Shown piece after piece: positions 9,701 to 16,288 of a stretch of 30,437 nucleotides of DNA (positions are counted from its first letter, which is position 1; each line of letters begins with the position of its first letter). Both the position numbers and the translations under genes were made by a program. The DNA comes from Methanocorpusculaceae archaeon UBA456. GTDB taxonomy: Archaea > Halobacteriota > Methanomicrobia > Methanomicrobiales > Methanocorpusculaceae. Where the stretch lies: positions 3,441 to 33,877 of the forward strand of contig DAJQ01000044.1 of NCBI GenBank assembly GCA_002496395.1. Reading direction: 5' to 3'. The notes under the pieces were generated by a model, which worked only from the letters and a program-made list of their open reading frames with translations, did no database searches and was not told where the DNA came from.

Positions 9701-10386
9701 AGTGATACTTCACCAGAGAAGTTCTCCCTGGCCACTTCCGATCCCGGGCGTGCACCCAGCTCCCTATCCCCGGCGGAGAGACAGAAGATTGGGATGACAT
9801 CGGCAAATTGCTCTATTTTTCTGATAAGTGCATCGACGATACCGCGATCACCATTTGCCCAGTATGTCCGGGAAAAGACGATACCAATTGACTGGGTGTG
9901 CCTGCGGGGATGATGTGTATAATATGCATCCCGGTTTGGAAATGGTTCCGGTGAAACAGGGTGATAGATACCCTCCCATGGCATTGGAAGGGGTGTTTCT
10001 GGTTCAGTATCTTCTCCGTTTGCAATCTGCCTGAGATAGCGGATCATCCGGCAATAGTTCTCCTCTCCACCGTGTGTCATGTATGCCGAAACAGCGGCAA
10101 CAGACCTGATTGGAATCGTGGAGAGTGACCAGAAATCCTGGTTATGGCCAAAAGAGACAATTGGGATGTCAGATCGAAGACGTGGTATCAGGTCGTCCCA
10201 TGCAGCATCGTGAGATGGATGAAGGAGGATAAGATCCGCATCCTGTTGTGAACGGAGAAAGCGATCCTGTGCCTCCGTATTGTCTACATTGTGGACGCCG
10301 GTGATATCAATATGGATTCTTTCCTGCCGGGCTGCTGCATCAAGGAGGGGAATATCCGATCCCCAGACAATTGCTGCTATCTTCAT
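6712..10386 (-). CDS. cobN: Cobaltochelatase large subunit CobN / magnesium chelatase H-like
   Basis: At 1,224 residues this matches the CobN/ChlH family length. Family hallmarks are present: VHVGTHGNLEFLPGK (about residues 527-541, with conserved histidines near the presumed metal/porphyrin site), GGFIPPGPSG and LPTGRNFYSLDP (about residues 790-820), and a C-terminal DxxDEYDLTGCCCYFGTHGG-like block. CobN binds the tetrapyrrole and receives the metal. ATP hydrolysis is supplied by an AAA+ I/D complex, here probably the ChlI-ChlD fusion at 16289-18328. The start overlaps btuD by 4 nt. Archaea usually insert cobalt early with a small CbiX/CbiK-type chelatase, so the true substrate of methanogen CobN is uncertain: a corrinoid, a metal-free corrinoid, or another tetrapyrrole. 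Confidence 0.92.
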   Translation of the reverse strand: MKIAAIVWGSDIPLLDAAARQERIHIDITGVHNVDNTEAQDRFLRSQQDADLILLHPSHDAAWDDLIPRLRSDIPIVSFGHNQDFWSLSTIPIRSVAAVSAYMTHGGEENYCRMIRYLRQIANGEDTEPETPLPMPWEGIYHPVSPEPFPNRDAYYTHHPRRHTQSIGIVFSRTYWANGDRGIVDALIRKIEQFADVIPIFCLSAGDRELGARPGSEVARENFSGEVSLIINLQPVFRSSNIETSGDIFSDLNIPVMHPILLYHKTRQEWLDSPLGPSSMEVGWSIALPEMQGMIEMLAIGTEIDSGEETGMHEPIPDRIERICRRAEAWIRLQAKSPEERKVAFILHNKPCSSVEATVGAGAHLDTLESVARIMQVMKTEGYTVEPPASGKELISSIMEKRAISDFRWTSVGSIVRCGGALDLIDEQTYREWYSEFEPAVQKRLEESWGRPPGEEMEGVPAAMVHDGKIVVTGVSYGNAVVCVQPKRGCAGARCDGEACKILHDPEIPPTHQYLATYRWLERVFGADVIVHVGTHGNLEFLPGKSAAPSNRCFPDIAIGTIPHLYIYNADNPPEGTIAKRRACATLVNHMQTVMQASGLYGALKDLEKLLDEYSKAKESDPARAHTLEHLIIDSVEEGGIAEETGLGSFREGKQDFQAFVERIHRHLGVIASSRIPDGMHIFGERPEGEARVQFIQAAARFDDALTSALFGDELQSDDPGSLQEREEAELGFVRSVLGGATMEEAVLEACGRPPLPGTREKLADMIDLITMIDAGIESSDEIGSLMNGFSGGFIPPGPSGLITRGKPDILPTGRNFYSLDPETVPTRAAWMVGKKLADALLTAYMDEHGTYPESVAMYWLSTDLMWADGEQFAQILHLIGVEPVWRGSKVVSFVIIPLSELGRPRVDVTIRASGILRDCFFCAIELLDKAIAMVASLDEPDEDNPVKAHSQESGTTKRIFSSRPGTYGNGVNLAVYASAWKEEKDLAEIFLEWNSYSYGDGDDGTENRSAFSSLLSHVDATFNKTATDEYDLTGCCCYFGTHGGMTAAARHLSGKHVEAYYGDTRTPSKVEVRTLAAELRRVVTTKLLNPAWIEGMKRHGYKGAGDIAKRVGTVYGWEASTGEVDDRIFDEIAKTFVLDPDNRAFFKEENPFALEEIGRRLLEAESRGLWNPDPEISEGLREAYLETEGWLEDRLDSRDGTVQGGAIDIMTVGELRARHNNKM

Positions 10387-11168
10387 AATGCCACACCCGG
10401 TACTGCACGGAGCGGTGCGACAATCAGCCCTGCCTCGGGGTCATACAAAATTCGTGCATCGACATTATAAACTTCCCGAATACGTTCAGGCGTGATCAGT
10501 TCCTCGGGTTTTCCAATTGCAACGATCGTTCCGTTCTTCAGCATCATCAGCATGTCGGCATATCGTGCCGCAATGCTGAGATCGTGAACTGCCATTACCA
10601 CTGTCATCCCGGTTGAGCGGGAGATATCGGATATGGTTGCGAGTGCCTCAAGCTGGTGGTGGATATCAAGGCTGTTTGTCGGCTCATCAAGGAGGAGGAT
10701 TTTCGGGTCCTGTGCAATCGCCCGTGCAATCAGCACCTTCTGCTGCTGGCCACCTGAGAGTTCGTTGTAATCCCGCTCAGCCAGATCTTCAATACCAAGG
10801 AGCTGGATTGCGTATTCGATTCTGTCGATATCCCCGTCTCCAAGTCTCCAGCTCATATGCGGGGTCCTTCCCATCATCACGACATCAAAGACAGTTGCAG
10901 CAGCTATTTTTGTTCCGTTCTGTGGTACATAGCCGATAGTTGTAGCAATGTCATTCCGGCTCATCGTATGAATATTCTGTTCGTTGATAAGGATTGATCC
11001 TTCAGGGTGCAGGATCCGATCGATACACCTGATGAGTGTTGTCTTTCCGGATCCGTTCGGTCCGACAAGCGCGAGGATTGCCCCGGTTTCCAGTCTGAAT
11101 GTCACGTTATAGAGGACGGGAGCACTTCCATATGAAAATTTAACCGTGTCTGTTGCAATGGTTACCAA
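10383..11168 (-). CDS. btuD: Cobalamin/metal-chelate ABC transporter ATPase (BtuD/FecE-like)
   Basis: This 261-residue ABC ATPase has Walker A GPNGSGKTT (residues 36-44), Q-loop VPQNG, signature LSGGQQQK (137-144), Walker B ILLLDEP (157-163) and H-loop His195. Similarity is to the ATPases of type II importers for vitamin B12, haem and siderophores. Two copies would bind the cytoplasmic loops of the BtuC encoded just upstream (7-nt overlap) and drive uptake. The downstream gene is cobN (4-nt overlap), which favours cobalamin, cobinamide or a cobalt complex over an iron siderophore as substrate. Unlike the second BtuD in this window, it lacks a C-terminal extra domain. The substrate is inferred from context. 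Confidence 0.9.
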   Translation of the reverse strand: MVTIATDTVKFSYGSAPVLYNVTFRLETGAILALVGPNGSGKTTLIRCIDRILHPEGSILINEQNIHTMSRNDIATTIGYVPQNGTKIAAATVFDVVMMGRTPHMSWRLGDGDIDRIEYAIQLLGIEDLAERDYNELSGGQQQKVLIARAIAQDPKILLLDEPTNSLDIHHQLEALATISDISRSTGMTVVMAVHDLSIAARYADMLMMLKNGTIVAIGKPEELITPERIREVYNVDARILYDPEAGLIVAPLRAVPGVAL

Positions 11169-12202
11169 TAGTTTCGCCTCCTGCTGAGGAATAAGAATAT
11201 GAAGAATGGGACGCCCAGAAACGCAGTCATGATCCCGACCGGTAGTATCTGGGGTGCCATGATCGTTCTGCCGATACTGTCTGCTCCAAGGAGGACAAGG
11301 GCCCCGACGACCGCAGTTCCCGGCAGGAGGAAGCGGTGGTCGCCTCCAAGTATCATCCGGGTGATATGCGGGGCGACAAGCCCGATGAAGCCGATTGTTC
11401 CCGTGAAGCAGATCACCCCTGCGGTGAGGAGGGATGCCCCGGCCATCCCGCCGATCCGTATCTGCTCGACAGGAACGCCAAGACTCTTTGCCGCTTCATC
11501 ACCTGCTGAAAGAGTGTTTAAGCTCCTTGCCGAGAGGAGGAAGAGGGGAAAGAGGGCGCCAACCAGGATCGCCACAACCGAGACCGTCTCCCAGGTTGAT
11601 CTCCCGAGGCTACCGAACATCCAGAAGACGACGGCATTGACGTCTTCTGAGTCCCCGAGGTACTGCAGGAAGCTTGTCAGTGCCGAGAAGAGGTACATGA
11701 TGGCAATCCCTGCCATGATCATCGTCTCGGGGGTGATACCCCGGATCTGTGCAAGCCCGTACACCGCTGCCGCCGCAATAAGGGTGAAGAGGAAGGCATT
11801 GCCGATGATGAGCGATCCTCCGGCGGCAAATCCTGCACCGAGGATGATGGCGAGTGATGCACCGAAGCTTGCTGCCGAGGCGATACCTAATGTAAAGGGG
11901 CTTGCAAGCGGATTTCTGAGGATTCCCTGCATCATGGCACCGGCAAGCCCGAGGGCGGCACCGGCGAGGATGCCCATCAGGATGCGGGGGAGCCGGTAGT
12001 TCCAGACGATGGTTGAGATATCGGAATCTGCTCCTCTTCCTCCGAGGATCGTTTCAAAGACTTCAATGACACTGATCGAATACGAGCCGAGGGTCGCTGC
12101 CACCCCGGTGAGAAGGATCAGGAGTGCGAAAAGCCCTCCGATGATCAGGATACGGGTATGTGTCCGCTTTGCATACCCGCTCCGGATTGTTGTTTCGCTC
12201 AT
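11162..12202 (-). CDS. btuC: FecCD/BtuC-family ABC transporter permease
   Basis: This 346-residue polytopic membrane protein has the roughly ten helices of the FecCD family. Recognisable blocks are YRLPRILMGILAGAALGLAG (start of the core), QGILRNPLASPFTLGI, and the conserved GFIGLVAPHITRMILGGDHR near residues 270-290, followed by PVGIMTAFLGVPFFIFL. It forms the homodimeric channel for a vitamin B12-type importer together with BtuD and the BtuF binding protein. Its start overlaps the btuF stop by 4 nt and its end overlaps btuD by 7 nt. A second BtuC with the same blocks lies at 23416-24366. The substrate is inferred from neighbours (BtuF, CobN). Confidence 0.9.
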   Translation of the reverse strand: MSETTIRSGYAKRTHTRILIIGGLFALLILLTGVAATLGSYSISVIEVFETILGGRGADSDISTIVWNYRLPRILMGILAGAALGLAGAMMQGILRNPLASPFTLGIASAASFGASLAIILGAGFAAGGSLIIGNAFLFTLIAAAAVYGLAQIRGITPETMIMAGIAIMYLFSALTSFLQYLGDSEDVNAVVFWMFGSLGRSTWETVSVVAILVGALFPLFLLSARSLNTLSAGDEAAKSLGVPVEQIRIGGMAGASLLTAGVICFTGTIGFIGLVAPHITRMILGGDHRFLLPGTAVVGALVLLGADSIGRTIMAPQILPVGIMTAFLGVPFFIFLFLSRRRNYW

Positions 12203-13374
12203 ATTTCCCTCCCATCGGGATAGTAGAATGTTCCCTGCTCGCGGATCTCTGCTCCGGTACGGGTGAACCGTTCAAGGTATTCGGCATGGATCTCTTCTGT
12301 GTTGATCTCCTCGAAGCGATCCGGATAGAGCCATTTTGCGACTTGCACCAGGGCTGCGGGTGATCCCGTTCCAAAGGCAAACCCAGATGTGACAATATAG
12401 ACACGATCATTCTTCACCGCCTCGATACTCCCGAACCCGGGTGTCCCCATGATCTCCTCATAGAGCTGAATGATATCGTTTCGTTCACCCAGCTTGTACC
12501 CGGCTTTCCCAGACCAGATCAGGATGACGTCCGGGTTTTGGTGCATGACCCATTCGTTTTCGACATCCGCATAGCCGGTGGTATGGCCGGAGGCGACGTT
12601 CACTCCTCCAGCGGCAACGAGGAGATCATGGAGTCCAGTTCCTTCAGAATATGTTCTTCTTCCAAATGATTGCCCGCTCCCGGATTCTGCATAGACCCTG
12701 ACCCGTTCTTCACAGGGGATTGATCCGATCCGATCCTCCACGATAGCGAGATATTCATCATACCATGCCAGATAGTCGGCACAATGCTCCTCTTCACTGA
12801 AGATACGGCCCGTTTTTTCAATTTCTTCACGGAAGACCTCGACTTTATAGTACTCCATCCGGATAACCGGGATCCGGGATGGCAGGTGCCGTTCCAGTTT
12901 TTCCGGCTCAGGCCAGGTGACATAGGTGAGGATCAGATCGGGGTTGAGTGCCAGGATCGCTTCGATATCCGGTTCGGTCCATCTGCCGACATCAGGAAGC
13001 CGGCTCAGTCCCGGGAACTGCAGGGTGTTTGTCTTGATCGTTGAACCTACCCCGACGATCCGGTCATCCCCGCCGATGGCGATGATCGATTCTGCGGCAT
13101 TTGCATGCATCACCACCACCCGTTCAACCGGACGATAGAAGGTAAATTTCGTTCCTGCCGTATCGGTGATCAGGCGGGGATAGTCCGGATAGAGGGTGGC
13201 GGCATCCCGGAGCATCACGAGGCCCGGTCCGCCGCCCTGAAGATGGTCGAGGATGCCTGTTGCAAGGAGCTGCCGGGCTTCTGTTGAATAATCATCTGAT
13301 CCCTGCACCGGACAGATGATGATGCCGGTGGCAAGGATGAGCACGATGAGGATAGAAAAAACCTGTTTCATCAC
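12199..13374 (-). CDS. btuF: Periplasmic-type corrinoid/metal-complex binding protein (BtuF-like)
   Basis: This 391-residue exported protein has a hydrophobic N-terminal signal (about residues 4-25), then a 45-residue region (about 26-75) not usual for BtuF, then the two-lobed BtuF/FhuD fold. Visible blocks are VERVVVMHANAAESIIAIGG (about residue 83 onward), WTEPDIEAILALNPDLILTY, AAGGVNVAS and NDRVYIV. No clear lipobox is present (IIIC precedes P), so it may be held by an uncleaved signal anchor or by a partner. The preceding gene encodes a small anchored protein overlapping by 4 nt, which could serve as that partner. It would deliver ligand to the BtuCD encoded downstream. The ligand is probably a corrinoid or cobalt chelate, by context. 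Confidence 0.87.
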   Translation of the reverse strand: MMKQVFSILIVLILATGIIICPVQGSDDYSTEARQLLATGILDHLQGGGPGLVMLRDAATLYPDYPRLITDTAGTKFTFYRPVERVVVMHANAAESIIAIGGDDRIVGVGSTIKTNTLQFPGLSRLPDVGRWTEPDIEAILALNPDLILTYVTWPEPEKLERHLPSRIPVIRMEYYKVEVFREEIEKTGRIFSEEEHCADYLAWYDEYLAIVEDRIGSIPCEERVRVYAESGSGQSFGRRTYSEGTGLHDLLVAAGGVNVASGHTTGYADVENEWVMHQNPDVILIWSGKAGYKLGERNDIIQLYEEIMGTPGFGSIEAVKNDRVYIVTSGFAFGTGSPAALVQVAKWLYPDRFEEINTEEIHAEYLERFTRTGAEIREQGTFYYPDGREI

Positions 13375-13841
13375 TCTTTCCTCCTGATAAGAATGGCCAG
13401 AATCGATAGCGCCCCGAGCATAGCGGCTACTGGTGCCGGGGACTGCTGTGTCCCGATATCCGATTGCGTGCCTGCTCCAAGGTCAAGGATGCTCCCCTGT
13501 ATTTCGGTTTCTCCCTCTCCCCTGATGCGATAGGTGATAGATTCCTCGCCGATAATTGCAAAATGGATCTTCGATCCATCAGCCCGGATCTGATCAGAGG
13601 GGTGTGTCGATCCAAGGAATGCGTATCCTGCCGGGAGTTCCTCGGTGATCCCGCCGATCATGCCGGGGGGGAGGGCAACATCCACGGTGATTGCACCATC
13701 CGCATCAGGTGAATGAATGATCCTCTCTATTGTCCAGTGCTGGGCATTGCTGGTGGCTGTTCCGGAGACGGTGGCCGGGAGGGCGATGCAGGCGATGAGG
13801 AAAAAAAGGATGATTGTTATGGTTATGGGCATACGGGGCAT
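13371..13841 (-). CDS. Small secreted protein with C-terminal membrane anchor, first gene of btu-cob operon
   Basis: This 156-residue protein has an N-terminal signal helix (about residues 5-27), a beta-rich ectodomain (about 35-120, including VDVALPPGMIGG and ITYRIRGEG) and a C-terminal transmembrane helix (about 133-152) ending IRRKE. A short P-A-P segment, hydrophobic helix and basic tail resemble archaeal PGF-CTERM-like sorting tails, though the exact PGF motif is missing. It overlaps btuF by 4 nt and is the promoter-proximal gene of the run reaching 5007. I recognise no named family. It may tether or assist BtuF outside the membrane; that role is inferred from position. Confidence 0.75.
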   Translation of the reverse strand: MPRMPITITIILFFLIACIALPATVSGTATSNAQHWTIERIIHSPDADGAITVDVALPPGMIGGITEELPAGYAFLGSTHPSDQIRADGSKIHFAIIGEESITYRIRGEGETEIQGSILDLGAGTQSDIGTQQSPAPVAAMLGALSILAILIRRKE

Positions 13842-14156
13842 ACTGACTATTTGTGATATCTATTCATAAGTATCTTTCTTTTGATGTTATTTAATGGGAT
13901 GAATGTAAAATAGATCATACAGAATTAACTAGATTCATCTTTGTGTTGTACTTGTATTGATTATTTTTGAAATTTCATTCATTTATTATTCATTTTGTTG
14001 TAATAAAATTAAATAAGTTAGTAATTAGTAACACAGATATACTATTAAGTATTATAGATCCGGTTATTCAGCAATGGAGATCTCCAGCTCCGGTGTCCGG
14101 TTTTCATGTCTTGTGTCCGGCTCTGGTCATGCTCCGGCTGATGGAGGAATTCTTTC
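13842..14156. other. 315-nt divergent promoter region between btu-cob operon and pilin pair
   Basis: This very AT-rich stretch must contain promoters for the leftward btuF-cobN operon and the rightward pilins. Leftward, a TATA-like ACTTATGAA lies about 27 nt before the start at 13841. Rightward, AGATATACTATTA near 14034-14046 could be a TATA box, giving a leader of roughly 85-95 nt before the pilin start at 14157. Two copies of ATTCATT (13977-13983, 13988-13994) occur. The open frame at 13967-14179 overlaps the pilin start and is not protein-like. No cobalamin riboswitch elements (GCCACTG-type box) were seen. Confidence 0.55.
13863..13873 (-). promoter_or_regulatory. Putative TATA box of the btuF-cobN operon
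   Basis: Read on the minus strand the site is ATACTTATGAA, centred about 27 nt upstream of the first ATG (13841). In archaea transcription starts about 25 nt downstream of the TATA box, which would place the start site almost at the ATG and give a leaderless or near-leaderless message. No Shine-Dalgarno sequence is evident in front of that ATG, which fits. Confidence 0.4.
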
Positions 14157-14897
14157 ATGAATGCAAGAAGAAAAATTGATTTGAGAAAAAGACGCGATGA
14201 TGCTGTCTCACCGGTCGTCGGCGTGATGCTGATGCTCGTCGTCACGATCATCATCGCTGCGGTGGTGAGTGGGTTTGCTGGCGGGCTTACAGCCAGTGCT
14301 CAGAAGGCACCGAATCTGATGATGGATGTAGAGATCAAGAATACGGGGTATCCGGGCTCAAGTAGCATTGTTTATCAAGTATTGAGTGCAAGTGAACCTA
14401 TATCCACGAAGGATCTGCGGATCACAACTTCATGGACAACAACGAATAAAATAAGTGGTGAAAGGATATCAGGTGGTGCTACAGTGGTTGCTGGCACCGA
14501 ACCAAATACAGATCTGAGAAATGGAACTTCCCAGAATCATATATATCATTCGCCACTTGGATTTGGGACTGGTGTCACTCCTATAAATCTAGGCATTCAA
14601 AAGGGATCCACTCCATATGACCATGGACAGTTTTTTGGTAATTACTCTTTAATGCCAGGAACCTCAATGAAGAATTCTGCTGGATATGGTGGTGGTTTTG
14701 GTTATGGACAAGCAGAGCCTTTTGTGTATAGCTACGGAGGACTTGATTCTGGCTTCCCCCCGGGTGCGAAATGTGGTATGATGGCTAATCTTGGTGAAGA
14801 ATGGTATCATCTCCGTGCAGGTGATACAGTCAATGTGATGATTACCCATATACCGAGCGGGCAGGTCATATTTCAGAAGAACGTGGTGGTGCAGTGA
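14157..14897 (+). CDS. Archaeal type IV pilin, Gly/Tyr-rich
   Basis: This 246-residue pilin has a basic leader (MNARRKIDLRKRR), then DDAVSPVVGVMLMLVVTI and a hydrophobic helix to about residue 41, as in archaeal pilins with the Pilin_N domain. The ectodomain is beta-rich, and around residues 180-205 it becomes rich in Gly and Tyr (SAGYGGGFGYGQ), perhaps an exposed flexible loop. GGAGG lies about 11 nt before the ATG. The next pilin begins at its stop codon (TGATG), so the two are translationally coupled and are probably produced as a pair. Compared with the neighbouring cobalamin genes it uses more A/T-ending codons, common for surface proteins. The assembly machinery is probably the TadA/TadC encoded at 1177-4690. 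Confidence 0.87.
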   Translation: MNARRKIDLRKRRDDAVSPVVGVMLMLVVTIIIAAVVSGFAGGLTASAQKAPNLMMDVEIKNTGYPGSSSIVYQVLSASEPISTKDLRITTSWTTTNKISGERISGGATVVAGTEPNTDLRNGTSQNHIYHSPLGFGTGVTPINLGIQKGSTPYDHGQFFGNYSLMPGTSMKNSAGYGGGFGYGQAEPFVYSYGGLDSGFPPGAKCGMMANLGEEWYHLRAGDTVNVMITHIPSGQVIFQKNVVVQ

Positions 14898-15463
14898 TGA
14901 AATCGATGATGAAGAATGAGCATGCAGTCTCGCCGGTTGTCGGTGTTATGCTGATGCTCGTTGTTACTATTGTCATTGCGGCAATAGTCTCTGGATTTAC
15001 CGGAGGACTCGTCTCAGAAGCTGGAAAGTCTGCACAGGCAAGTATCAAAGCTGATTATAGCCAGGGCAGTGGTCTTACGATCACTCATATGGGTGGAGAT
15101 ATTATCAACACACTCCAGACAAAGATCATTGTACAAGTAACGGCAGATTTTGGTTCCGCAACACAGAGAAGTTGGGAAGTAAACACCTCTGTTGTTAAGA
15201 TTAATGGAAAATCCTGGTTTGATAAAACAAATCCAATGACAAGCGGCATGGCTCGTACTTTTCAACCCGGCTCAACAGCAGTGGTGAGCGTTAATGATCT
15301 GGGCCAGGTGCAGCCAAAGACATACACTACTGGAGCTGATGATTCGGGGAGTAGTAGCTATGGTTTCAAACATAACAACGCTCTCGGTCAGCGTTTCATC
15401 CTGAGTCTTGTGGATGATGCCGGAAGAACAATTGCAAAGACAGAGGTTCAGGTCAGACCATAA
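14897..15463 (+). CDS. Archaeal type IV pilin, second of a coupled pair
   Basis: This pilin of about 188 residues starts MKSMMKNEHAVSPVVGVMLM, and its hydrophobic helix is nearly identical in pattern to the preceding pilin. ATG 14897 overlaps the upstream TGA (TGATG); a GTG at 14894 is also in frame. The helix is followed by a small beta-domain ending in FILSLVDDAGRTIAKTEVQV. The two pilins share the N-terminus but differ in the ectodomain, as expected for a duplicated then diverged pair. A 27-codon ORF directly downstream repeats the pattern of this C-terminal hairpin. Function: filament subunit exposed at the cell surface, probable adhesion role by family. Confidence 0.87.
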   Translation: MKSMMKNEHAVSPVVGVMLMLVVTIVIAAIVSGFTGGLVSEAGKSAQASIKADYSQGSGLTITHMGGDIINTLQTKIIVQVTADFGSATQRSWEVNTSVVKINGKSWFDKTNPMTSGMARTFQPGSTAVVSVNDLGQVQPKTYTTGADDSGSSSYGFKHNNALGQRFILSLVDDAGRTIAKTEVQVRP

Positions 15464-15472
15464 GAGGAGGCG

Positions 15473-15556
15473 ATGCAAGATAAAAAAGGATTTATTCAAG
15501 TCATTACAAAGACAAATCGACATATTGCCAAGACAGATATTGTTGTTGAGGTGTAG
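15473..15556 (+). pseudogene. 27-codon ORF resembling a pilin C-terminus (possible remnant)
   Basis: The ORF begins ATG 15473 just after a strong purine-rich GAGGAGG (15464-15470) and ends TAG at 15554-15556. Its end, RHIAKTDIVVEV, parallels the end of the preceding pilin, RTIAKTEVQVRP, and both have F-I about eight residues earlier. At DNA level the ATTGC-AAGACAGA part is nearly identical. The simplest reading is the leftover tail of a third pilin gene after an internal deletion. A translated micropeptide is possible given the good ribosome binding site. Confidence 0.4.
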
Positions 15557-15670
15557 GTCGGAACTCGATCCTTTTATTTTGAAAATGCATGGAAACACAC
15601 ATCATTTTCATCCTGTATGCCTGTTGCCCTTGTGGGCATCATGTATGTTTTTTTCTGGCAGAGGTTTTAT

Positions 15671-16030
15671 TCACCTCATCCCCACCAGCACGCCCAGGTT
15701 ATTCCCGATCACGACGCCGTACCAGAGGATGATCGCAGAGAGCGCCACCGCCCCTGATGCCGGTACCCGCCTTTCTGCATAGCCGGTGGTTGCAATGACG
15801 AAGAGGAAGACGGCTGCCTTTACAGCCATGTGCAGGAGCGGGGAGGCGACGATGCCCGCCATCACCGGGTTTAACTCCACACCGCCAAGTATGAGTATGA
15901 GCTCGGTTGTGATACAATCGAGCAGGAAGAGGATGGCAAGGGCCATGGCAAGAAGCCGGTGATCGGGGAGGATGAACTCTCCGGTGAGCCGGGTGATCCA
16001 TGGAACCTCAATGCATGGCTGTGTGGTCAT
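15671..16030 (-). CDS. Small four-helix membrane protein, DUF5658-like
   Basis: This 119-residue protein has about four hydrophobic helices (approximately residues 26-48, 53-70, 72-86, 94-115). The motif LDCITTELILILGGVELNP is typical of the DUF5658 family of prokaryotic membrane proteins, in which an acidic residue in the first helix and an N-P after it are conserved. Its function is unknown. It stands alone on the minus strand between the plus-strand pilins and the plus-strand chelatase gene. A TATA-like TTTATATATT lies 21-30 nt upstream of the ATG, so the transcript is probably leaderless. Confidence 0.75.
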   Translation of the reverse strand: MTTQPCIEVPWITRLTGEFILPDHRLLAMALAILFLLDCITTELILILGGVELNPVMAGIVASPLLHMAVKAAVFLFVIATTGYAERRVPASGAVALSAIILWYGVVIGNNLGVLVGMR

Positions 16031-16050
16031 AAGCGGGAATCAGGAATTTC

Positions 16051-16060
16051 AATATATAAA
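16051..16060 (-). promoter_or_regulatory. Putative TATA box of the DUF5658-like gene
   Basis: On the minus strand the site reads TTTATATATT and is centred about 25 nt before the ATG at 16030. That is the distance at which an archaeal transcript would begin at or next to the start codon. No ribosome binding site is seen upstream. Confidence 0.5.
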
Positions 16061-16215
16061 TGTATCGATATGATCGGAGTCATATTTGTTTATTTTTCAT
16101 ATATTGGGGCAAAATTTGCGAAAATTTTTAGGTTTTTCCTTGGCTTGTATAAAGATCTGATACACTTGTTGTACGCTCCTCCCTGCATAACGGTTTTTCA
16201 CGTACCTGCGGCACT

Positions 16216-16224
16216 ACTTATATC
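16216..16224 (+). promoter_or_regulatory. Putative TATA box of the chelatase ChlID gene
   Basis: ACTTATATC is followed at the usual archaeal spacing by a predicted start site near 16245-16250. That gives a leader of about 40 nt to the preferred ATG at 16289. It would make the alternative TTG at 16250 a leaderless start. Confidence 0.4.
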
Positions 16225-16288
16225 ATAAGATGTAATCACAATCAAAGAATTGAACGGAAGTAGTAATACGAATAAAGTAAAATGTAGA

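Noticed and set aside
11199..11999. Antisense open frame (266 codons) opposite btuC
   Set aside because: The translation is a Pro/Arg/Ile-rich shadow of the membrane protein on the other strand; no promoter or ribosome binding site supports it.
13842..14156. Possible cobalamin riboswitch before the btuF-cobN operon
   Set aside because: The putative TATA box is about 27 nt from the first ATG, so any leader is too short; no conserved riboswitch motif was seen.
14157..15463. Archaellin (flagellin) genes rather than pilins
   Set aside because: The DDAVSPVVG-type N-terminus is that of archaeal pilins, and no archaellum accessory genes are present.
15408..15782. 124-codon plus-strand frame after the pilin pair
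   Set aside because: It starts inside the second pilin in another frame and runs through the DUF5658-like gene on the opposite strand; composition is not protein-like.
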